The position numbers and the translations under genes were made by a program. Below the pieces are notes generated by a model. That model saw only the letters and a program-made list of their open reading frames with translations, was not told where the DNA came from and did no database searches. 64,000 nucleotides of DNA from positions 212,239-276,238 of the forward strand of contig NZ_JNYY01000013.1 of the NCBI RefSeq assembly GCF_000716785.1, in the 5' to 3' direction. This DNA is from Amycolatopsis vancoresmycina (GTDB taxonomy: Bacteria > Actinomycetota > Actinomycetes > Mycobacteriales > Pseudonocardiaceae). Shown in pieces: positions 42,790 through 51,442 of this stretch (position 1 is its first letter; the number at the start of each line of letters is the position of its first letter).

Positions 42790-43323
42790 ATGACCACCGC
42801 AATCAGCGCCGACCGGCTTCGCCAGCGCTTCGCCAAGTGGGACGTCGACGGCAGCGGCACCCTGGAGCGCTCCGATTTCGAACGTGAGGCGGAGCGCGTC
42901 GCGGGCAAGTTCGGTGCCCAGCCCCAGTCCCGGGAGGCCGTCGCGCTCCGGGACGCCTTCCGGAACCTGTTCGACTTCCACGCCCGGGAGGCGGGTGTTC
43001 CGCCGAACGGCTCGGTCACCGAGGAGCAGTTCATCCGGATCAACGAGAAGCTCATGTTCTCCGAAGGGGAAGCGAGCTTCAACCGGGTTCTGCGGCCGGT
43101 CATGCAGGCCATCGTCGGCCTCTGCGACCGCAACGACGACGGCATGATCAACCGGGAGGAGTTCATCGCGTACCTCCAGGGTGTCGGGGTGGACCAGTCC
43201 GCCGCGCAGGAGGCCTTCCGCCAGATCGACACCGACAACAGCGGCGAGCTGACCGTCGACGAGCTGCTGGCCGCGGTGCGGAACTTCCACTACGGCAAGC
43301 TCGACGTCCCCTTGCTGGGCTGA
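42790..43323 (+). CDS. Calerythrin-like EF-hand calcium-binding protein
   Basis: 177 residues, the same length as calerythrin of Saccharopolyspora erythraea. EF-hand loops: DVDGSGTLERSDF near residue 19, a degenerate second loop (EAGVPPNGSVTEEQF), DRNDDGMINREEF near 117 and DTDNSGELTVDEL near 151. The three full loops keep Asp at position 1 and Glu or Asp at 12. It is a cytosolic four-hand protein, probably a Ca2+ buffer or sensor. It sits between the sugar dehydrogenase and the biosynthetic operon and is followed by a strong hairpin, so it is likely a separate unit. Confidence 0.88.
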   Translation: MTTAISADRLRQRFAKWDVDGSGTLERSDFEREAERVAGKFGAQPQSREAVALRDAFRNLFDFHAREAGVPPNGSVTEEQFIRINEKLMFSEGEASFNRVLRPVMQAIVGLCDRNDDGMINREEFIAYLQGVGVDQSAAQEAFRQIDTDNSGELTVDELLAAVRNFHYGKLDVPLLG

Positions 43324-43334
43324 GCAACGGGGGA

Positions 43335-43370
43335 GTGCGGGGGCAGTCCGGTCTCGGGCCGCCCCCGCAC
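43335..43370. terminator. Strong GC hairpin terminator
   Basis: Arms GTGCGGGGGC (43335-43344) and GCCCCCGCAC (43361-43370) pair perfectly over 10 bp with a 16-base loop. It lies between the convergent calerythrin-like gene and the minus-strand biosynthetic operon, so it can terminate both. Confidence 0.75.
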
Positions 43371-43389
43371 GTTCGCGTGCCCGGACCGC

Positions 43390-43794
43390 TCAGCTCGCCG
43401 GCCGGAAGACGACCGGCAGTTCCGGGGCCAAAGCGAGATCACCACCCGAGACCGGCACCGGGGCGGCGATGAGGATGTTGTAGTGGTTCGGGAAGTGGCA
43501 GGCGTCGAACCCGTGCACGGTGCCGATGCGCCGGTCGCCGATCCACACTTCGTCGCCGCGGTCGATCACGCCCGCATTGTGCAGCTCGGTGAACCCCAGG
43601 AAGCCCACCCGGTCGATCCGCGCACCCGGTGCGGTTTCGGCGTGGTCGGTGGTCACGAGTTCGTGGACCTCTCCCTCACGCACGCACCGGCTCGCGTGCG
43701 GTTCGAGGGTCATGCCGCGCTCGTCGCGCCGGTGCAGCAACACCTTCACCAGCGCACCGCGGACGGTGCGCTTGGCGCCGTTCTCGTCCGTCAC
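43390..43794 (-). CDS. Small conserved protein of biosynthetic operon (DUF6917-like)
   Basis: 134 residues from GTG 43794, whose GTGA overlaps the stop of the dehydrogenase upstream. The sequence is beta-rich without signal peptide: LVKVLLHRRDERGMTLEPHA, RVGFLGFTELHNAGVIDRGD and IGTVHGFDACHFPNHYNILI. His and Cys in the last segment could bind a metal or ligand. It is probably the small family sometimes called DUF6917 found near natural-product genes (recollection, not searched). It is the last gene of the minus operon. Confidence 0.6.
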   Translation of the reverse strand: MTDENGAKRTVRGALVKVLLHRRDERGMTLEPHASRCVREGEVHELVTTDHAETAPGARIDRVGFLGFTELHNAGVIDRGDEVWIGDRRIGTVHGFDACHFPNHYNILIAAPVPVSGGDLALAPELPVVFRPAS

Positions 43795-44687
43795 GCCCGA
43801 CTCACCCGGCTTTCCGCCCGGTAGCAGGACTCCACGAGTTCGAGCGCCGCGAGGCCATCGCCCGCGACGACGGCGCCGGTCCGCAGGAGCCGGGCGAACT
43901 CGGCGGCCACACCCCGGTATTCGTGGTTCAGCGACTGCTTGAACCCCGGGTGGCCGGCGAGCAGGTCCGCGTACCGGACGGTGCCGTCGGCCGACGCCAC
44001 CCGCACGTCCTTCACCTCGCCGGGGAACGACCAGTCCAGCTCCACCCGCGCGGTCGCGCCGCAGGAGGCGCGCAAGGCGACCACGGCCTGCCGGTCCACT
44101 CCGCCGTCCCGCGTGATTTCGACGTCGGTGACCGTGACGTCGCCGAGGAACAGGCGGACCAGGTCGAACGCGTTCGGCCCGTTGTCGGCCACGCAGCCGC
44201 CGCCGCACCGCACCGGGTCGAGGTACCACGCGTCCACCCCGACGTGGTCCTCGATCCGTTCGAGGTACCGCACGGTCACGTGCCGGACCGGGACATCCAC
44301 GGCGGCCCGCAGCGCGAGCAGGTTGTCGTTGTACCGCCGGTGGAACGCGGTGAACAACGGCCGTCCCACCGCGCGCGCGAGCCGCTCGAGGTCGACGGCG
44401 TCGGACAGCGTGGTCGCCAGCGGCTTCTCGACGCACACCGCGAGACCGGCGGCGAGCGCGTCCCGGCACACGGCGGCGTGGGCGTCGTTCGGCACGGTGA
44501 CCACGACAGCGTCCAGACCGGCTTCGGTGCACATCCGGCGGTGGTCGGTGTAGCAGGCGACAGGATCGTCGAGCAGTTCCGGCCGCAGATCGCACACCGC
44601 GGCGAGGTGCATGTCCGGTCGGGCGGCGATCGCCGCCCGGTAGAAGGCCCCGATCACGCCCAGACCGACCAGACCGACCCGGATCAT
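43791..44687 (-). CDS. Gfo/Idh/MocA-family dehydrogenase (first)
   Basis: 298 residues from ATG 44687, ATGA-coupled to the Ldh-type gene. Rossmann motif VGLVGLGVIGAFYRAAIA and the EKP motif VCVEKPLATTL, in which the Lys is catalytic, are followed by the C-terminal beta-sheet domain (FHRRYNDNLLALRAAVD, GGCVADNGPNAFDLVRLFLG). Such enzymes oxidise sugars, UDP-sugars or inositol at a ring carbon with NAD+. Two copies plus two DegT aminotransferases imply repeated oxidation-transamination. Order in the operon: after Ldh-type, before the small protein. Confidence 0.9.
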   Translation of the reverse strand: MIRVGLVGLGVIGAFYRAAIAARPDMHLAAVCDLRPELLDDPVACYTDHRRMCTEAGLDAVVVTVPNDAHAAVCRDALAAGLAVCVEKPLATTLSDAVDLERLARAVGRPLFTAFHRRYNDNLLALRAAVDVPVRHVTVRYLERIEDHVGVDAWYLDPVRCGGGCVADNGPNAFDLVRLFLGDVTVTDVEITRDGGVDRQAVVALRASCGATARVELDWSFPGEVKDVRVASADGTVRYADLLAGHPGFKQSLNHEYRGVAAEFARLLRTGAVVAGDGLAALELVESCYRAESRVSRA

Positions 44688-45775
44688 CGCGGCAGTCCCA
44701 GCGCGCGGAGGTCTTCGTGGACGTCCCGGGCGAGGGGCACGCCCTCTTCCCGGTGCCGGGCGGCCCGCTCGGCCTCCAGCCACCCGGGGTAGCGCACCGC
44801 GTCCGCGTCCGCCACGGGCGGGCAGTCCAGGAGCGTGCCGAACATCGTGCGGACGGTGCCGGCGAACCCGCCACCGGGCCGCAGCGTCTCCGGGGCGACC
44901 ACGAGCACCAGGTAGCCGATGTCGTCGTCCACACCGTGCGGTCCGCCGTCGCCGTCCAGTGCCGCGGGGGCCGGCCCGAGGGCGGCGCCGGACAGCGCCG
45001 CGGCGAGCAGCTCCACCGCGAGAGCGAGCCCGAAACCCTTGTAGGCGCCGGTGTCCGGGGCACCGCCCAGCCAGCGCAGGTGGGCCTCGCCCCGGTCGAA
45101 CGCCGCCGGGTCGGTGACCGGGCGGCCCTGGTCGTCGGCGAGCCAGCCGGCCGGGATCGTCTCGCCGGCCCGCGCGGCCGCCCGGACCCGGCCGGTCGGC
45201 ACCACGGTCGTGCTCATGTCCAGGACGAACGGCCGCCCGGGCCGGGCCGGGGCCGCCACGCTCAGCGGATTGGTGCCCAGCATCGCCACCGCCCCTCCGG
45301 GAGGCCGCGCGATCCGCTGGCCGCCGCAGTTGCTCGCGACCACCCCGAGCATGCCGCGCGCGGCGGCGACGGCCGCGTGGTGCCCGGCACAGCCCAAGTG
45401 CGTGCCGCCGCGCACCGACACGAGCCCGACGCCGTGGTCGCGCGCCTTGTCCGCGGCGAGCTCCACGGCTTCGGTGGCCGCCCACAGGCCGAGCGCGGTG
45501 CGAGTGTCGACCACCGCGGCCGGGCCGGTGTCGCGCACCACTTCCGGTTCGGCCGCGGGATCGCAGCGGCCGCTCTCCAGCAGCGGCAGGTACAGCCGGC
45601 GCAGGTTGGCGAGGCCGTGGGACCCGAGCCCGTGCAGGTCGCCGTACAGCAGGGCCGTGGCAGCTGTCTCCGCTCGCGCGGCGGGCACGCCGCGGTCGTG
45701 GAACACGCGGGTGGTGAAGGACAGCAGCTCCGCGTACGGCACGCGGATGCCGGTGTCAGGCAGGGTCAGGGACAT
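44684..45775 (-). CDS. Ldh/malate-L-sulfolactate-type dehydrogenase
   Basis: 363 residues. This NAD(P)-dependent type 2 malate/L-lactate dehydrogenase family has a fold unrelated to normal LDH. Seen: ALLYGDLHGLGSHGLANLRR (conserved His), VSVRGGTHLGCAGHHAAVAA, GTNPLSVAAP, and the Asp of LDMSTTVVPTGRVRA. The family reduces 2-oxo acids or oxidises ring hydroxyls (ureidoglycolate, sulfolactate). The start overlaps the M20 gene's stop by 20 bases. Its role is probably a redox step on the sugar or side-chain precursor. Confidence 0.88.
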   Translation of the reverse strand: MSLTLPDTGIRVPYAELLSFTTRVFHDRGVPAARAETAATALLYGDLHGLGSHGLANLRRLYLPLLESGRCDPAAEPEVVRDTGPAAVVDTRTALGLWAATEAVELAADKARDHGVGLVSVRGGTHLGCAGHHAAVAAARGMLGVVASNCGGQRIARPPGGAVAMLGTNPLSVAAPARPGRPFVLDMSTTVVPTGRVRAAARAGETIPAGWLADDQGRPVTDPAAFDRGEAHLRWLGGAPDTGAYKGFGLALAVELLAAALSGAALGPAPAALDGDGGPHGVDDDIGYLVLVVAPETLRPGGGFAGTVRTMFGTLLDCPPVADADAVRYPGWLEAERAARHREEGVPLARDVHEDLRALGLPR

Positions 45776-47024
45776 GGTCCTCCTCGTGGCGCGCCGCGAA
45801 CTCGGTGAGCACGCGGGTGACGGTGGCGGCGAAGGCGTCGAGCTGGGTCAGTTCGGCGAACTCGCCCGCGGCGTGGGCGTTGTTGCCCGCGAGGTCGCCG
45901 GGCCCGAGGACGACGGTGGCCGTACCGGGCACGTCCTGCATCCAGATGGCATCGCAGGTGAAGGCGGGTTCGGCCGGCGGCCAGGCCGCGACGCCCGCCG
46001 AGTCGAGCAGCGCGGTCGCCCACCGGTCACGGCAGTCCAGGGCGGGCAGGCCCCGCTTGTGCCACCGCAGGGACACGATCTTCGCGGCGTCCTCCGCGGT
46101 CCGGCGCAGCTCTCCGGTCGCGTGGAAGCGCTCGCGGAATTCGGTGAGCCCGGCCCGCAGTGCACGCGCGAGGAGTTCCTCGAGGCGCCGGCCCGCGGCG
46201 GCCGTCGGGTAGGACAGGTTGAGCAGCAGGCGGCCGGTGCCGTACACCCGGTTGTGGGCGGTGCCGGTGTGCAGTCCGGCGACGCACACCCGCCCGCCCG
46301 GTTCCGCGCCGTCCAGTGCGGTGGCGAAGTGCTGGGCCAGGAAACCGAGCAGCACGGTCGCGTTGTGCCCGGCGCCGGGTTCGTCGTCGACGCTGCCGGC
46401 GCCGTCGACGGTCACGCAGGCCGTCATCGCCGCGGTCGACCTGGTCAGGTAGCGCAGGCCGGTGGGTTCGCAGAACACGTTGAGCCGCCCGACGTGTCCC
46501 GCCTCGATGAGCGGGCGGGTGCCGTAGACGCCCATGGCGCCGCCCTCTTCCCCCGCGACGGCCTGCACCAGCACCGCGACCCGGTCGCCGAGCACCGGCA
46601 GCGCGGCCCGCACCCCGGCCAGCATCGCCACCGCCGGGCCCTTGGCGTCGATGGCCCCGCGGCCGGTGAACCGGACGCCGTCGAAGCCGGCGGGCTCGAT
46701 CCCGGCGACGGTGTCGAGGTGCACGTTGAACATCACGGCCGGCACGCCGGCCGGTCCGTGACGCAGCACCAGGCTCGGCTGCGCAGCGAGGAAATCCGGC
46801 TCTCCGGCGCGTTCTCGCACGGTCAGGGGCACGTCGTCGCGGTCGAGGACGGCCGGGTCCGGCGCGGTGCGGTGGACGGTGGTGAACCCGGCCGCCGTGG
46901 CGGCCGCGGCGAAGACCCGCTGCGCCGCCGGCAGGTCGGTGTCCTCGCCCGCCTCCTCGAGCGGGTTGACCGTGGGGATGCGCAGCAGCTCGAGGAGCAA
47001 GTCGTGGTCGGCGGGGCTCAGCAC
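45756..47024 (-). CDS. M20-family peptidase/deacylase
   Basis: 422 residues from GTG 47024. Zinc-binding M20 features: MFNVHLDTVAGIEP (His-x-Asp), DAKGPAVAMLAGV (Asp), the catalytic pair AVAGEEGGAMG (Glu-Glu), and FCEPTG. The dimerisation domain contains VDDEPGAGHNATVLLGFLAQ. Members cleave amides such as N-acyl amino acids, N-succinyl groups or peptides. In an amino-sugar cluster an N-deacylase is plausible. It overlaps the TIM-barrel gene by 7 bases at its start and the Ldh gene at its end. Confidence 0.88.
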   Translation of the reverse strand: MLSPADHDLLLELLRIPTVNPLEEAGEDTDLPAAQRVFAAAATAAGFTTVHRTAPDPAVLDRDDVPLTVRERAGEPDFLAAQPSLVLRHGPAGVPAVMFNVHLDTVAGIEPAGFDGVRFTGRGAIDAKGPAVAMLAGVRAALPVLGDRVAVLVQAVAGEEGGAMGVYGTRPLIEAGHVGRLNVFCEPTGLRYLTRSTAAMTACVTVDGAGSVDDEPGAGHNATVLLGFLAQHFATALDGAEPGGRVCVAGLHTGTAHNRVYGTGRLLLNLSYPTAAAGRRLEELLARALRAGLTEFRERFHATGELRRTAEDAAKIVSLRWHKRGLPALDCRDRWATALLDSAGVAAWPPAEPAFTCDAIWMQDVPGTATVVLGPGDLAGNNAHAAGEFAELTQLDAFAATVTRVLTEFAARHEEDHVPDPA

Positions 47025-47872
47025 GGCGTCGCCTCGACCAGCTCCACCAGCCGGCGTCCGGCGGCGGCGAACGGCGACGCGCCCGTCGAATCGGCCCACC
47101 GGCCCTCGTGCGGGCGCGTGGCCAGGTGCGGCTCGAGGGACAGGGCGCCGGCGTACCCGGCCGAGCGGAGGAGCCGCAGGCATTCGGCCACGCCGGCCCG
47201 GCCGTCGCCCGGCAGCGTGTAGACCGGGCCGGCCTCGCCGTCGACGGCGTCCTTGACGTGGACGTGGGCCACGAACGGGAGCAGCTCGGCCAGCAGCGTC
47301 GGTGCGTCGTAGCCGTGGGCGACCCCGTTGCCGACGTCGAACAGCAGCCGCAGCGCCGGGCTGCCGACCGCGTCGAGCAGTTCGAGGCTGCGCTCGGCGC
47401 TGGTCGCGGCCCAGCCGGCGCAGTTCTCGTGCAGCAGGGTGATCCCGGCCCCGGCCGCCAGCTCGGTGAGGACGCGGATCCGCTCGATGACCGCCCGCCG
47501 CCAGCCGGGTGCCGGCAGCCCGGCGTTCGGGTACGACATGATGCGCACGAAAGGAGTGCCCAGATCGGCGCACAGCCCGGCCAGTGCTGAAAGTTCGGCG
47601 GTGTCCCCGTCGAGCGGGTCGAGCACGGAACCGGCCCAGCCGCCGATCCGGGAGTCGAGGCACACCACGGTGAGCCCGGCCGCGTGTACCGCCCGGACCA
47701 GCCGGACGCGCCCGGCCCGGTCGAGGTCGGCGACGGCGTGTCCGTCGACGGTCCGCAGTTCCACCGCGTCCCAGCCGAGGGCACGCACGGCGGCGAGCTG
47801 GCCGTCGAGGTCCGGGGCCGCTTCGTCACCGATTCCGGCGAGTCCACCCGCCGGCCAGGTCTCAGTGTGCAC
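47018..47872 (-). CDS. TIM-barrel sugar isomerase/epimerase-like protein
   Basis: 284 residues from GTG 47872, overlapping the stop of the second Gfo/Idh gene. Xylose-isomerase-like (AP_endonuc_2) barrel: ALGWDAVELRTVDGH, GLTVVCLDSRIGG, FVRIMSYPNAGLPAPG, ITLLHENCAGWA (metal Glu), LRLLFDVGNGVAHGYD (Asp), VAHVHVKDAVDG (His) and ALSLEPHL (Glu). The four metal ligands of the IolE/IolI/hexulose isomerase group are in place. A keto-sugar or inosose isomerisation is likely, consistent with dehydrogenase partners. Confidence 0.85.
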   Translation of the reverse strand: MHTETWPAGGLAGIGDEAAPDLDGQLAAVRALGWDAVELRTVDGHAVADLDRAGRVRLVRAVHAAGLTVVCLDSRIGGWAGSVLDPLDGDTAELSALAGLCADLGTPFVRIMSYPNAGLPAPGWRRAVIERIRVLTELAAGAGITLLHENCAGWAATSAERSLELLDAVGSPALRLLFDVGNGVAHGYDAPTLLAELLPFVAHVHVKDAVDGEAGPVYTLPGDGRAGVAECLRLLRSAGYAGALSLEPHLATRPHEGRWADSTGASPFAAAGRRLVELVEATPC

Positions 47873-48848
47873 GGGCAGGCTCGTTCCCGGGCGAACGGGC
47901 GGCGTCGCGGGCCGCGGCCAGCAGCCGCACCACGGTCGCGTGCACGGCGAACTCACCGGGCGGCGCGGCCGCCGCGCCGGTGAAGTACCGGTAGGCCGCG
48001 ACCAGGAAGGCACCGAGTGCTTCGTCTTCGAACACCTCGCGTGGACCGGCGCCGACCCGCAGCTGGGCGTGGTGGTCGTCGGCGGAAACCGGGTAGTGGC
48101 CCACCACCGTCGTGTCCCGCAGGCGCAGGGTGATCTCGCGGCGGCGCACCGGCGAGGTGAGGTCGGAGTGGATGGTCGTCTGCGGGCCGCTGCGGTGCCG
48201 CAGCGACAGCCAGGCTCCGCCCAGCGGTCCGGCGTGCGGATCGGTCCACCCGGCGCCGGTCAGCTCGGCCGGTCCGGCGATGGTGAGCGCGACCGCCAGC
48301 GCGTGCGGAACCTCGACGTCGAACGCGTCGGCATGCGCCGGGTCGCTCGCCCGGGCGAACCTCGGCTTGTCCTGCCGCACGGAGATCGACGCGAGCGGAC
48401 CGTGCTCGCCCGACCGCACCAGCCGCGCGAGCCGCCCGGTGAGATCGGCGGCGAGCCACTGCGTCACGACGACCACGTCGAGGCCGTGCTCGGCGCGAAG
48501 CCGCTCGATCGCCGCGAGCGCATCGAGGTCGCCGGCGACCGGCTTCTCGACCACCAGCCGCCGGAACCCCTGCGCGGCAAGGGATGTGAGCACGGCGGCG
48601 CGGCTCGCGGGTGGGGTGCACACGTGCACGACGGTGTCGCCGGGCGGGACCAACGCCGTGAGCCGGTCGAGCGAGTCCGTGATGATGTCCACACTTCCGT
48701 CACGCAGAGCCATTCCGGCCGCGGGATCGACCCCCACGATCGGCTGACATCCGAATATTTCCGGGAATTGCGCGCGCAAGCGCCGCAACACCGGCACGTG
48801 CAGGCCGGCGCCGGACCGCCCGAGCCCTGCGACAACGCTGTGCGGCAT
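47862..48848 (-). CDS. Gfo/Idh/MocA-family dehydrogenase (second)
   Basis: 328 residues from ATG 48848 (AAAGGAC upstream). The nucleotide-binding start SVVAGLGRSGAGLHVPVLRR is atypical in lacking a standard GxGxxG, but the VVEKPVAGDLD motif with the catalytic Lys is present, and the C-terminal sheet domain follows (ADAFDVEVPHALAVALTIAG). It is the first gene of the minus operon and faces the aminotransferase operon across 252 bases. It is probably paired with one of the two DegT enzymes: oxidise ring carbon, then transaminate. It shares little obvious sequence with the first copy, so a recent duplication is unlikely. Confidence 0.82.
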   Translation of the reverse strand: MPHSVVAGLGRSGAGLHVPVLRRLRAQFPEIFGCQPIVGVDPAAGMALRDGSVDIITDSLDRLTALVPPGDTVVHVCTPPASRAAVLTSLAAQGFRRLVVEKPVAGDLDALAAIERLRAEHGLDVVVVTQWLAADLTGRLARLVRSGEHGPLASISVRQDKPRFARASDPAHADAFDVEVPHALAVALTIAGPAELTGAGWTDPHAGPLGGAWLSLRHRSGPQTTIHSDLTSPVRRREITLRLRDTTVVGHYPVSADDHHAQLRVGAGPREVFEDEALGAFLVAAYRYFTGAAAAPPGEFAVHATVVRLLAAARDAARSPGNEPARAH

Positions 48849-49100
48849 CGCCGTCCTTTCGTCGTGACGTGGGATTCGCCATGTGTGGCAACGAGAACAC
48901 GATCGACCGTAGCGCCATGTCCGGTCCGCGGCGACAGTTCGTGGCTCCGGGCCGCTCGGGCAGCTTTGCGCTGTGTTGCCGGGTTGGTCCATTGGATCAT
49001 GCTCGCGCCTCGTCCGGATGATTCCGGGCCGAAGTCCTCGCCGCACTCGCCGGGCGCGGGCTACGTTCGAAGGGCGTCCACCCGCGACCGACGAGGAGCC
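48849..49100. promoter_or_regulatory. Divergent promoter region of the biosynthetic cluster
   Basis: 252 bases separate the oppositely oriented dehydrogenase and DegT operons. It should hold promoters for both halves. No hexamers of good spacing were identified with confidence, and only weak short dyads (for example TCCA-T-TGGA) were seen. No pathway-specific regulator gene is found in the cluster. Confidence 0.45.
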
Positions 49101-50306
49101 ATGTCCGTAACCTCCCTGCCCCGCAAGGGAAACGATCCCGCTGCCGGGTCCACGCCGATACCGTTTTTCAGTCAGGCGGCCGGTTTCCGGCGGCTGTGGC
49201 CGGAAATCGAGGAGCGGCTGCACGAGGTCGCCGACAGCGGGAAGTTCTCCCACGGTGCCCAAGTGGCCCGGCTGGAGCACCGGCTGGCCGAGTACACCGG
49301 CGCGGCCCACGTCGTCGGCGTCAACAGCGGCACCGACGCGCTGATCCTGCTGCTGCGCGCGTGCGGGCTGGGCGAGGGTGCGGGGGTGCTCGTCCCGGCG
49401 TTCACGTTCGTGGCGACCGCGACCTCGGTCGTCCACGCGGGCGGACGGCCCCAGTTCACCGACATCGATCCGGCGACGTACCAGATGTGCCCGGAAGCGG
49501 CCGAGCGGGCGATCACGCCCCGCACGCGCGCGGTCATGCCGGTGCACCTGTTCGACCGGATGGCCGACGTGGCCGCGTTCGCCACGCTCGCGGCCCGGCA
49601 CGGTCTCACCCTGCTGGAGGACAGCGCGGAGGCGATCGGCATGCGCCGGCAGGGCAAGCACGCCGGGCTGCACGGTGTGGGCGGCGTCTTGTCGTTCTTC
49701 CCCAGCAAGACACTCGGCGCCCTCGGCGACGCGGGTGCGGTGCTCACCGATGACGCCGGGCTCGCGGCGAAGGTCGCCGCGCTGCGGCACCACGGCCGCC
49801 CGGGCGCCACGCTCGGCGATTTCCCCGCCATCAGGACCGGCAGCGAACTGGCCGGGGTGAACAGCAAGACGGACGACGTCCAGGCCGCCGTACTCCTCGC
49901 GAAACTGTCCGCTTTGGAGCAGGACATCGCCCGGCGGGCGGAGCTCGCCGCCGCCTACACCGAGCGCCTGTCCGGCACCCCCGGTGTGCGCCGGGTACCC
50001 GGTCCGGTCACCGGCGGCGGGGACGATCGCGACGTCTGCTACGTCTACGTGGTCGAGGTGGACGACCGAGACGGCCTGGCGAGCACGTTGGCCGCCGCGG
50101 GAATCGGCACGGATGTCTTCTACCCGGTTCCGCTGCACCTGCAGCCGTGCTTCGCCGACCTCGCCCACCGGCCGGGTGACTTCCCGCACGCGGAGGCAGC
50201 CTGCCGCCACACGATCGCGCTGCCGCTCTACCCGGATCTGACGCTTGCCGAGGTCGATCGCGTGTGTGCGGAGATCCGGCGCCACTACACGGGGAGTGCG
50301 TCATGA
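49101..50306 (+). CDS. DegT/DnrJ/EryC1/StrS aminotransferase (first)
   Basis: 401 residues from ATG 49101 with GAGGAG upstream. PLP-dependent aminotransferase fold type I: substrate strand VGVNSGTDALILLLRACGL, the PLP-phosphate Asp/Ala segment GLTLLEDSAEAIG, and the Schiff-base Lys in SFFPSKTLGALGD. It transfers an amino group from glutamate or glutamine to a keto-sugar or keto-cyclitol. It is the first gene of a nine-gene plus-strand operon; the next gene starts inside its stop (ATGA). Confidence 0.92.
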   Translation: MSVTSLPRKGNDPAAGSTPIPFFSQAAGFRRLWPEIEERLHEVADSGKFSHGAQVARLEHRLAEYTGAAHVVGVNSGTDALILLLRACGLGEGAGVLVPAFTFVATATSVVHAGGRPQFTDIDPATYQMCPEAAERAITPRTRAVMPVHLFDRMADVAAFATLAARHGLTLLEDSAEAIGMRRQGKHAGLHGVGGVLSFFPSKTLGALGDAGAVLTDDAGLAAKVAALRHHGRPGATLGDFPAIRTGSELAGVNSKTDDVQAAVLLAKLSALEQDIARRAELAAAYTERLSGTPGVRRVPGPVTGGGDDRDVCYVYVVEVDDRDGLASTLAAAGIGTDVFYPVPLHLQPCFADLAHRPGDFPHAEAACRHTIALPLYPDLTLAEVDRVCAEIRRHYTGSAS

Positions 50307-51442
50307 CCGCCACGCTGCCGTTCTTCCCGCCGGACCTGTTCGAGGCCGACCGCGGCACGCTGATCGGGATCGTCCACGACGTCGGCACCGCCCCGGCCCA
50401 GCGGTTCATCCTCGGCGACCACACCGCGCGCTTCGAGCGGGCGCTGCGTGAAACCGTCGCCGGTGCCGACGTGGTGGCCTGCAGCAGCGGCACGTCCGCC
50501 CTGTCGCTCGTGCTCGCGGCGCTGGACGTCGGCCCCGGCGACGAAGTCGTGGTTCCCGCCTTCGGCTGTGCGCCGATCGCGGCGACCGTGGTCACCGCGG
50601 GCGCCACCCCCGTGTTCGCCGACGTGCGGCCCGGCACCATGACGCTCGATCCCGAGCTCGCCGAGGCGGCGATCACCCCGCGCACCAAGGCGATCATGCC
50701 CGCCCACCAGTTCTCGGTCATGGCCGACATGCCCGCGTTCGAGGACATCGCCGCCCGCCACGGACTGCGCCTCGTCGAGGACTCCGCGGTCGCCCAGGGC
50801 GCCACGCTGCGCGGCAGGCCCGCGGGAACGTGGGGTGACGCCGGGGTTTTCTCCTTCGTCCAGGTGAAGTCGTTAGGGATGCCGGGGGAGGGCGCAGTGG
50901 TGGTCACCAGGAACCCGGACCTGGCCCGGACCGTCCGCATGCTGCGCAACCACGGGCAGGACGGCCGGCAGCGCTTCGTCCATCACCGCATCGGATACAA
51001 CAGCAGGTTCGACGAGGTGCAGGCCGCCTTCCAGCTGCGACGGCTGCCCGGCCTCGCCGCCCGGCTCGCGCGCCGCGCCGACATCGCCGAGTACTACACC
51101 CGGCAGTTCGCGCCCCTGGCCGGCCGCGGCATCACGCCACCCCCACCCGGCCGCGACGGACGCTGCTACTACGTCTACTGCCTGCGCTCCGACCGCCGGG
51201 ACGAGCTGGCGGCGCACCTCGCCGCGCTGGGCATCGGCACGCACGTGTACTACCCGGCCCCGCTGCCCGCCCAGCCCGCGTTCGCGCGGTATGCCCCGCC
51301 GGGGGCGGCATGGCCGAACGCGTCGGCCGCCAGCGAAACCATCCTCGCGCTTCCGGTGTACCCCCACCTGACCGACGCGCAGGTCGAGCGCATCGCCGCC
51401 GCGGTGTGCCAGTTCGCCGACCGGAAGGATCCGAGACCGTGA
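50303..51442 (+). CDS. DegT/DnrJ/EryC1/StrS aminotransferase (second)
   Basis: 379 residues. It has the same fold: ACSSGTSALSLVLAALDVG, the Asp in LRLVEDSAVAQGATLR, and the Lys in VFSFVQVKSLGMPGEG, so the enzyme should be active. The active-site surroundings (VQVKSLG in place of PSKTLG) differ from the first copy, which suggests a different substrate rather than redundancy. It overlaps both neighbours (ATGA and GTGA). Two aminotransferases with two Gfo/Idh dehydrogenases recall the repeated oxidation-transamination of streptidine-type aminocyclitols. Confidence 0.92.
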   Translation: MTATLPFFPPDLFEADRGTLIGIVHDVGTAPAQRFILGDHTARFERALRETVAGADVVACSSGTSALSLVLAALDVGPGDEVVVPAFGCAPIAATVVTAGATPVFADVRPGTMTLDPELAEAAITPRTKAIMPAHQFSVMADMPAFEDIAARHGLRLVEDSAVAQGATLRGRPAGTWGDAGVFSFVQVKSLGMPGEGAVVVTRNPDLARTVRMLRNHGQDGRQRFVHHRIGYNSRFDEVQAAFQLRRLPGLAARLARRADIAEYYTRQFAPLAGRGITPPPPGRDGRCYYVYCLRSDRRDELAAHLAALGIGTHVYYPAPLPAQPAFARYAPPGAAWPNASAASETILALPVYPHLTDAQVERIAAAVCQFADRKDPRP

